A stretch of DNA of 30,287 bases from HK-STAS-PATE-2 sp046350895 (lineage in GTDB: Bacteria > Patescibacteriota > Patescibacteriia > 2-12-FULL-60-25), in the NCBI GenBank assembly GCA_046350895.1, contig JAXLZL010000007.1, positions 1 through 30,287 of the forward strand, read 5' to 3'. The translations under genes and the position numbers were made by a program. Positions 7,271-11,800 of the stretch are shown piece after piece. How positions within the stretch are numbered: the first letter of the stretch is position 1; each line of letters opens with the position of its first letter. The notes beneath the pieces are model-generated. The model ran no database searches. It was not told the origin of the DNA and worked only from the letters and a program-made list of their open reading frames with translations.

Positions 7271-8494
7271 TTAATTTTTATTTACCGTCGCTTCCCAATA
7301 CTGTTGCTTGCCCGTGAACTTATCCGTGATGAGATAGCGCATATAGACTTGAGCGTCCGTCTCCCAGAGAATGGAGGCTGAGACGTGATATACATTCGAC
7401 GTATAATTATGGCCTGTCGGCAAGCCGTGCACGCTAATATAATGGTAATACGGATACGTATAGTCACCGGTCGTAGTTGATTTATTCATAACCACGAGTT
7501 GCACGCCCGACGAATAAGGCTCAATGGCCGATGAAAACCCATCTAACGGTAAAGAAGTTACTTGGGTATAGGCACCCTCACCGTCATGAATGCGATAATA
7601 CGTGTACTTATTAGTAACGAGATCGGTCTCCATAACACCGTAACCGTCTTTTAATCGGTAGAACGTTGCTTTGATGTAGATTTTTTCACCAACTGAGGCA
7701 ATGGCAGTCAAGTCGCGATAACGTGGAATAGTATGCAAGTGGTAACCTCCGTCAAAGGTGGCAACACGGCTGTCACCGGTAACCGTAATTTGGTTCGCTG
7801 TGGCGGACTTTGTTGCAACTAACGTTCCAGGGCGTTGCTTTATGCCATCAACGCTGTAGATCTGATATGAACCTGCGATGGTGTCTGGCGCGACATTCCA
7901 AGTTTTATCTGAAGAGAAGTAGCGATAGTTGATGGTTCGTACTTCTTGGTTGCCCCCGGATAAGTAGGCTCCCTTCTCCGTAAGACGGGTGTTCATTACG
8001 ATCAAATCATTATTCTTACAGCCGAGGAGTGAATCAAATGAGTAGTTCGCATTGCCTTTCGGATCTAATTTCCATTGGGTCGTGGCACCCGAACGGGCTT
8101 CGAAAACATATTTCGAAATAGAACCATAGAACGAATCGTCGTATTCATTTGAGGCGCCAGAAGGGACGATGTTCGGATACTTCTTACGCATTTGCTTGAG
8201 ATCGAGATTAAAACTCCAAAGACGATATGTGACGGAGCCACAATCTTTTTCTGCAACCAAAACCGGCTTCTCAACGATCACATTCGTGTACGTCGCATAA
8301 GTGGGTTGATAACGTGTTCCTTTGTCCGTGGTATAACGCCATGAAGCGGCTTCAACCTGCTTCACAATTGTCGCAGGGACGGACGGAGTATCAAGGCGTT
8401 TCTTATAAGCGACGCCAGGCGCAGCGAGTGCGCTTGAAGTCACAAATAATGAACCGACAATGGCAAGGGTGGTGGTAAGTAAGGGTTTATTCAT
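7271..8494 (-). CDS. Secreted protein of unknown family (paralog of the 6047 gene)
   Basis: The product is 407 residues from ATG 8494-8492. The frame continues upstream to 8713, but that part overlaps the neighbouring lipoprotein gene and its hairpins. The signal peptide is near-identical in layout to the paralog's, ending SSALA before APGVAYKKRL. The mature part keeps both shared Cys (EKDC, LLGC), the HTIPRYRDLTA block and the same C-terminal end, TGKQQYWEATVNKN. It carries extra insertions, including about 25 residues near the C terminus. No enzyme motif is visible; a surface or matrix protein is possible but is a guess. No Shine-Dalgarno is seen. The region upstream contains two strong inverted repeats (8501-8565), which may control expression. 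Confidence 0.85.
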   Translation of the reverse strand: MNKPLLTTTLAIVGSLFVTSSALAAPGVAYKKRLDTPSVPATIVKQVEAASWRYTTDKGTRYQPTYATYTNVIVEKPVLVAEKDCGSVTYRLWSFNLDLKQMRKKYPNIVPSGASNEYDDSFYGSISKYVFEARSGATTQWKLDPKGNANYSFDSLLGCKNNDLIVMNTRLTEKGAYLSGGNQEVRTINYRYFSSDKTWNVAPDTIAGSYQIYSVDGIKQRPGTLVATKSATANQITVTGDSRVATFDGGYHLHTIPRYRDLTAIASVGEKIYIKATFYRLKDGYGVMETDLVTNKYTYYRIHDGEGAYTQVTSLPLDGFSSAIEPYSSGVQLVVMNKSTTTGDYTYPYYHYISVHGLPTGHNYTSNVYHVSASILWETDAQVYMRYLITDKFTGKQQYWEATVNKN

Positions 8495-8500
8495 AATGCA

Positions 8501-8546
8501 GTTAGGGATAAGAACTCGACGGTAAAGTGAAGTTCTTATTGCTAAC
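8501..8546 (-). repeat. Long imperfect inverted repeat just before the 7271 gene start
   Basis: The 16-base arm 8501-8516 matches the complement of 8531-8546 at 14 positions (inner 9 bases ATAAGAACT perfect, outer GTTAG perfect), with a 14-base spacer. It ends 6 bases before ATG 8494. It is either a leader hairpin controlling translation or a protein-binding site. There is no T-tract, so it is not a normal terminator. Confidence 0.6.
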
Positions 8547-8565
8547 CATTCGCGAGATGCGAATG
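8547..8565 (-). repeat. Perfect 7-bp hairpin next to the long inverted repeat
   Basis: CATTCGC (8547-8553) and GCGAATG (8559-8565) flank a 5-base loop. It directly abuts the 8501-8546 repeat, so the transcript here would fold into two adjoining stems between the lipoprotein gene and the secreted-protein gene. Confidence 0.55.
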
Positions 8566-8600
8566 ATGCAGAGCGTGTCTCGATCCCGTGAGGGAGAGGG

Positions 8601-9083
8601 TCAGTTGAAACGTGCACGAGCCGACATGACGACATCGGCGTAGTGCTGAGCGGCCGCGGTCTCGTAGGCATGGCCACCATGGTAAATGGCAGCTGCCGTA
8701 TGAAGGTCGCCATGCACTTGTGGCAGCGCGAGAATCTCGCTGAGCCAGCGGGTGCCGCCCATCACGTTCTCGCTCACGTTCATGGGATGCGAGATGTGGT
8801 AGCGGCGCACGAGGGCCGGTTGAAGTTGCATGAGTCCTTGGTTGTGCAGCGGCCCGCTCCCGACGGCGTCGGGGTTGTGCCGACTCTCGACGTGGATGAT
8901 GGCGTGGATGAAGTCCGCTGGCACGTTGTAGCGCTCGGAGGCGTTATTCACGGCTTCGTAGATCTGCGTTTCTTGGTCCGGACGGAGGCGGCCCTCTTCT
9001 CGCGGGGCGACCTGACAGCCGATGACGAAGAAGAGCATGGCGCAAAGCGCCGCGAACACGAGCTTGTTGAGAAGGGTCGACAC
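8601..9083 (-). CDS. Lytic transglycosylase (SLT-domain) lipoprotein
   Basis: The product is 160 residues from GTG 9083, with AGAAAG 9 bases upstream. The signal peptide ends in a lipobox, FVIGC, with Cys23 as the lipid-modified residue. The rest is a short Slt70-type catalytic domain. The likely catalytic Glu66 is in IIHVESRHNPDAVG, followed by NQGLMQLQP (81-89), NVMGGTRWLSEIL (106-118) and AAIYHGG (131-137), the counterpart of the family's AAYNAG. Family members cut the glycan strands of peptidoglycan, here at the membrane surface. No substrate-binding extra domain is present, so this is a minimal form. The leader, signal peptide and last codons resemble those of the upstream 9214 gene although the mature proteins are unrelated. 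Confidence 0.88.
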   Translation of the reverse strand: MSTLLNKLVFAALCAMLFFVIGCQVAPREEGRLRPDQETQIYEAVNNASERYNVPADFIHAIIHVESRHNPDAVGSGPLHNQGLMQLQPALVRRYHISHPMNVSENVMGGTRWLSEILALPQVHGDLHTAAAIYHGGHAYETAAAQHYADVVMSARARFN

Positions 9084-9098
9084 GGTTTTTCACTTTCT

Positions 9099-9114
9099 AC
9101 CGCTTTGAGGCGGT
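9099..9114 (-). promoter_or_regulatory. Small leader hairpin before the ribosome site of the transglycosylase gene
   Basis: ACCGC (9099-9103) pairs with GCGGT (9110-9114) around a 6-base loop, immediately before AGAAAG on the minus strand. The 9214 gene has an equivalent stem in the same place with different bases. Confidence 0.5.
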
Positions 9115-9127
9115 GATCTGGTCAGGG

Positions 9128-9159
9128 ATGAAAGCTCTACATCAGTGTAAAGCTTTCAT
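9128..9159 (-). repeat. 14-bp hairpin in the transglycosylase leader
   Basis: Arms 9128-9141 and 9146-9159 pair at 13 of 14 positions around a 4-base loop (perfect ATGAAAGCT outside, TACA inside). No T-tract follows in either direction. A shorter, similar hairpin lies in the leader of the 9214 gene. Confidence 0.6.
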
Positions 9160-9165
9160 TGCTGC

Positions 9166-9207
9166 GCCTCTCCCCCATCGTCCAGTGAAGGATTCAGGGG
9201 GAGAGGC
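9166..9207 (-). repeat. 11-bp inverted repeat after the 9214 gene stop
   Basis: GCCTCTCCCCC (9166-9176) and its exact complement (9197-9207) flank 20 bases. The repeat lies 6 bases after the stop codon. It lacks a T-tract, so it may protect the 3' end or mark a REP-like element. A related CCTCTCCC string follows the stop of the transglycosylase gene. Confidence 0.6.
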
Positions 9208-9213
9208 TCGAAG

Positions 9214-10500
9214 TCAGTTGAAGGTGATGGCGGGTCCGAAACCGATGATGCCGAACCCGTTGCACTCGTTGTCGCGCACGGGCGTGCTAAGGATTCCGTC
9301 GCTCCAGCGGTATTCGTTGATCATCGTCTGAAGGAACTGAGTGCCAGCCGGGATTCCCGTTGTATCGAGTGTCACGCGGAGCACGACACCAGAGCCGGAC
9401 GGGATCGGGCCAAGCAGGGACGTGTTGATGGTCACCTGCAAATTGGTGGCGCTGTTGACGGTCATCGTAATGCTGGGGGCGGTCGATGAGCCCTTGTAGA
9501 CGCGAAGCACGCGGTTCTGACCGAGAGCGTAGCTGGATCCGAAGATGTCGAGCGTCATCTGCTGAAGTGTGGCTTGGTAGCCTTCGTTCGAGCTCGACCA
9601 GATTTGAAGCTTGAGGATCTCGGTCTCCGTTGAAGGCTGCTGCGTCACGGGAGCGGTATTCAACGACAGGAGTCCGATCGAAGCGCGAGCGACGGTGATG
9701 CTATCACCGGCGATGACTCCGTCATTCTCACCGAGAATGACATTGATCGGATTCAAGTTGTCATCGCTCATTTCGACCCTGGAAAGGGTCGGCGTGATGA
9801 GCCAGCCGACGACGTTATAGTTGGTGTACGGAAGAATGTCGGCCATCAGGCAGATGGTGGCGCCACCATCGTCAACCGAGCGATTGAGGCCGGTGAAGTC
9901 CCACGTGGCGATACCGCCCTCGTTGAGGGATGGAGTCGCGAGTGGTTCACCAGCGATCACACCGTCGATGTACAGGCGGACGTTCGTGATCGAATTCAAC
10001 ACATGGCTGCCCATGGTGATTCGCATCCCATCCACCCATACGCGACGATTGCTCAGAACATCGAGGTCGAAGCATCCCAGGTTTGCTGCAGCACCGGTAG
10101 TGTAAGCGGTACGCATGAGCGCACCCGGTGTGCTGCTGCAGTAGTTCTGCAACGTGATGATCGCTTCGGCACCGTTGACGGCTCCCGATCCCGAGTGGAT
10201 CACGTGCGTGCACCCGTTGGTGTCGCATGTATCCGTCGACGAGGCGTCTCCGTCGTCGCAGTCCCAGTCGCTGTAGCAGCTGGGTTGGGTGACGTAGGTC
10301 TCGTAGTGGCAGGTGCCGTTATTGGCACCCACCTCGCACCAGGCGTAGGTCGCCGGGTCGTACGAGGCATCACAGTCCGTATCGGACTTGCACCCCGTAT
10401 CTTGGTGGATGTAGACCTCGACGCGCTTGGCGTCGCAGCCCACGAGAACGAAGAGCATGGCGCAAAGCGCCGCGAATACGAACTTGTTGAGAATGGACAT
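9214..10500 (-). CDS. Large Cys-rich lipoprotein of unknown function
   Basis: The product is 428 residues from ATG 10500. The frame also has ATG 10509, but 10500 aligns with the start of the transglycosylase gene and keeps AGAAAG at 9 bases. The signal peptide ends FVLVGC with Cys22 as lipid site. Residues about 30-95 form a Cys-rich stretch with patterns like CKSDTDC and CYSDWDCDDGD...TDTC, a kind of repeat also seen in secreted proteins of myxobacteria and other phyla. The remainder (about 110-428) is a beta-rich, Thr/Ser/Asn-rich region. It has two repeats with DSITVARASIGLLSL-like strands and could be an adhesin or structural layer protein. No catalytic motif is seen. It has the strongest promoter in the window and a leader of about 135 bases. 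Confidence 0.82.
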   Translation of the reverse strand: MSILNKFVFAALCAMLFVLVGCDAKRVEVYIHQDTGCKSDTDCDASYDPATYAWCEVGANNGTCHYETYVTQPSCYSDWDCDDGDASSTDTCDTNGCTHVIHSGSGAVNGAEAIITLQNYCSSTPGALMRTAYTTGAAANLGCFDLDVLSNRRVWVDGMRITMGSHVLNSITNVRLYIDGVIAGEPLATPSLNEGGIATWDFTGLNRSVDDGGATICLMADILPYTNYNVVGWLITPTLSRVEMSDDNLNPINVILGENDGVIAGDSITVARASIGLLSLNTAPVTQQPSTETEILKLQIWSSSNEGYQATLQQMTLDIFGSSYALGQNRVLRVYKGSSTAPSITMTVNSATNLQVTINTSLLGPIPSGSGVVLRVTLDTTGIPAGTQFLQTMINEYRWSDGILSTPVRDNECNGFGIIGFGPAITFN

Positions 10501-10515
10501 CAGCCCCATCTTTCT

Positions 10516-10530
10516 GCCGTGTTTTACGGC
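10516..10530 (-). promoter_or_regulatory. Small leader hairpin before the ribosome site of the 9214 gene
   Basis: GCCGT (10516-10520) pairs with ACGGC (10526-10530) around a 5-base loop, directly before AGAAAG on the minus strand. It matches the position of the 9099-9114 stem in the transglycosylase leader with changed but still paired bases. Confidence 0.5.
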
Positions 10531-10550
10531 TGTTTTGCGATGAAGAGAGG

Positions 10551-10588
10551 GCGAAGCGCTTTACATTCACCAGAGATAAGTGCTTTGC
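10551..10588. repeat. Inverted repeat in the 9214 gene leader
   Basis: Arm 10551-10561 matches the complement of 10578-10588 at 9 of 11 positions. The two exceptions would be G-U pairs in plus-strand RNA but A-C mismatches in the minus-strand leader. In position and partly in sequence it corresponds to the 9128-9159 hairpin. Confidence 0.4.
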
Positions 10589-10642
10589 TAGCGGGAGGAC
10601 ATAGGCGAATCGCCCAACAAACGCTCCTCCAACCAACGCTCA

Positions 10643-10671
10643 ATGATACCACAAAAAGGCCATTTTGTCAA
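10643..10671 (-). promoter_or_regulatory. Strong sigma70-like promoter for the 9214 gene
   Basis: On the minus strand a perfect TTGACA and TATCAT (5/6) are 17 bases apart, preceded by A/T-rich DNA that could act as an UP element. The transcript would start near 10636, giving a leader of about 135 bases before ATG 10500. Confidence 0.75.
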
Positions 10672-10727
10672 TAAAATACTTTACAATATATGGCTAACCT
10701 TAGCCTTTTTAAAAATCGCTTAATAAA

Positions 10728-10760
10728 GCAAAAACCGCCTCATGAGTTGCATGAGGCGGT
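10728..10760 (-). terminator. Terminator of the microprotein operon
   Basis: ACCGCCTCATG (10734-10744) pairs perfectly with 10750-10760 around a 5-base loop, and a T-rich tract follows on the minus strand. It starts two bases after the TGA of the last microprotein gene. Confidence 0.9.
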
Positions 10761-10762
10761 CT

Positions 10763-10942
10763 TCAGTGTGCCATCGGGTCGATCTCACGGATGGTCGTTG
10801 AGCGACCATGGGTGCAGCTGTCGTAAACTCCAGCTCCGATCATCAAGACAAAGAGCAGAAGAAAAAGGGTGAAACAGCCGGGGTGTTGTTGGCCGAGACT
10901 GTTGTCTTCACGAGGGTCAAGTCTGTGGTCTGGATGAACCAT
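10763..10942 (-). CDS. Single-helix microprotein, 59 residues
   Basis: This is a short gene found by reading the minus strand from ATG 10942 to TGA 10763. The ribosome site AGGAGG lies 6 bases upstream. A polar N-terminal part (MVHPDHRLDPREDN) is followed by one hydrophobic helix (CFTLFLLLFVLMIGAGVY, about residues 23-40) and a polar tail with one Cys. It has no signal cleavage site, so it is probably a small bitopic membrane protein. It is the last gene of a four-gene operon. The layout matches that of the 11389 and 11558 products, but sequence similarity is weak. Function unknown. Confidence 0.7.
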   Translation of the reverse strand: MVHPDHRLDPREDNSLGQQHPGCFTLFLLLFVLMIGAGVYDSCTHGRSTTIREIDPMAH

Positions 10943-10964
10943 TAGTCACCTCCTATCACTGTAG

Positions 10965-11360
10965 TCATCCACCGCTGGCTACGCTCAATTGATCGGCATA
11001 CGCCTCGAGAATCTCACGTTCGAGATTGCGTTCAAGTGTTGCCGCTGCTTCGGTATCGGTTGAAGTAGTGTCGTGACAGTCGATCACGAAGGCTTCGGCC
11101 TCGACGGGCTGAAAGGTGGATTCGGTGACGTACTGCATGTCACACGTGCCCGTATCGCCGGGGAGGGCTAGGTTCACGGCACAGGTGAGATACATCACGT
11201 CGGTACCGTTGTACTGCGCTCGGCAAGCGAAGCTCGTCAGCGGTGGCGGCAAGGGCTCGTCGACGTGCAGTGATGAGGTCGACGTTGCCGAGGTGGCGCT
11301 GGTCGTGGCACAGCCGGCCATCAGGCCTAGCAGGATGAAGGCATAAGCTCGGTGACGCAT
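10965..11360 (-). CDS. Small lipoprotein of unknown function
   Basis: The product is 131 residues from ATG 11360, with GGGGGAG just upstream. The signal peptide MRHRAYAFILLGLMAGC ends in a lipobox with Cys17 as lipid site. A Ser/Thr/Ala-rich linker follows. The compact domain has four Cys (FACRAQ, YLTCAV, GTCDMQ, VIDCHD) that could form two disulfides, and the C terminus is helical and acidic. An in-frame ATG at 11426 would add 22 polar residues before the signal peptide and overlap the upstream gene, so it is less likely. The gene lies between microprotein genes (28 bases after one stop, 22 before the next start) and is probably co-translated with them. I do not recognise the family. Confidence 0.78.
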   Translation of the reverse strand: MRHRAYAFILLGLMAGCATTSATSATSTSSLHVDEPLPPPLTSFACRAQYNGTDVMYLTCAVNLALPGDTGTCDMQYVTESTFQPVEAEAFVIDCHDTTSTDTEAAATLERNLEREILEAYADQLSVASGG

Positions 11361-11388
11361 CTTCTCCCCCGTTTGCAAAAGGACGTTG

Positions 11389-11556
11389 TCAGGGCGCTTC
11401 AGTTGCTGGATGTTGGCCTTGATCATCTGTGCGGTGCTCCTTGCACTGGAGAAAGCCCAGAATGACCAAAAGGACTACAAAGAATCCAAAAATGATATCG
11501 CCGCTCTTCGGCGGTTTGTGGCCACCTTCGGTATAGATTCGACCCTTGTCGTGCAT
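11389..11556 (-). CDS. Single-helix microprotein, 55 residues (paralog of the 11558 product)
   Basis: The short gene runs from ATG 11556 to TGA 11389. A GGAG-type ribosome site lies inside the end of the upstream gene. The polar N terminus (MHDKGRIYTEGGHKPPKSGD) leads into one hydrophobic helix (IIFGFFVVLLVILGFL), then QCKE and a polar tail. It resembles the upstream 52-residue product: both have YT, a Gly/His-Pro-Pro-Lys-rich stretch, a helix of similar length and Cys right after it. It starts one base after the upstream stop, so the pair is probably translationally coupled. Function unknown. Confidence 0.68.
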   Translation of the reverse strand: MHDKGRIYTEGGHKPPKSGDIIFGFFVVLLVILGFLQCKEHRTDDQGQHPATEAP

Positions 11557-11557
11557 G

Positions 11558-11716
11558 TCACTGCTCCTGACGGGGTAGATTGTTACCCCGGGTATGACAC
11601 TGTTGGCAATTTCCCATGACTCCAGCCGTGATGAAGATCATGATGAATGCAAATACCACGTAGCCAGCTCCTTTTGGGGGTGGTGGTCTGCCATCTGGGC
11701 CTGTGTACGGTTCCAT
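11558..11716 (-). CDS. Single-helix microprotein, 52 residues
   Basis: This is the first gene of the microprotein operon, from ATG 11716 to TGA 11558, with AGGAGG 8 bases upstream. The N terminus is proline-rich (MEPYTGPDGRPPPPKGAG). One hydrophobic helix (YVVFAFIMIFITAGVMG) follows, and then a CxxC pair in NCQQCHTRG. CxxCH is the form of a c-type haem site, but a single motif in a 52-residue protein next to a helix is weak evidence and may be chance. An alternative overlapping frame (11583-11789) lacks a ribosome site and runs into the terminator. Function unknown. Confidence 0.68.
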   Translation of the reverse strand: MEPYTGPDGRPPPPKGAGYVVFAFIMIFITAGVMGNCQQCHTRGNNLPRQEQ

Positions 11717-11742
11717 GGCTCATTCCTCCTGTGAGCGCGATG

Positions 11743-11771
11743 ACTATGGCAGAGATTGGTAATTTTGCCAA
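11743..11771 (-). promoter_or_regulatory. Promoter of the microprotein operon
   Basis: On the minus strand TTGGCA (5/6) and CATAGT (4/6) with a TGn extension are 17 bases apart. The -35 lies inside an 18-base near-palindrome at 11755-11772 that might be an operator. The transcript would start near 11736, with AGGAGG just after. Confidence 0.6.
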
Positions 11772-11800
11772 TAAAGAAGCTAGCCACAAGGCTAGCTTCT
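11769..11800 (-). terminator. Hairpin terminator over the pheT stop codon
   Basis: A perfect 11-bp stem (11775-11785 with 11790-11800) closes a 4-base loop, with TTTATT nearby on the minus strand. The T-tract is weak. The pheT TAG (11794-11792) is inside the 5' arm. Confidence 0.7.

Noticed and set aside
10003..10674. A 223-codon plus-strand ORF opposite the 9214 lipoprotein
   Set aside because: It covers the lipoprotein's signal peptide, leader and promoter, which are supported on the minus strand.
10691..10715. Palindrome with T5 on the plus strand as a terminator
   Set aside because: The stem is only 4 bp with a usable loop, and no plus-strand gene ends before it.
11558..11716. CxxCH in the 52-residue microprotein as a c-type cytochrome site
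   Set aside because: A single motif beside a helix, no other haem-protein feature and no cytochrome maturation gene nearby. Kept only as a remark.
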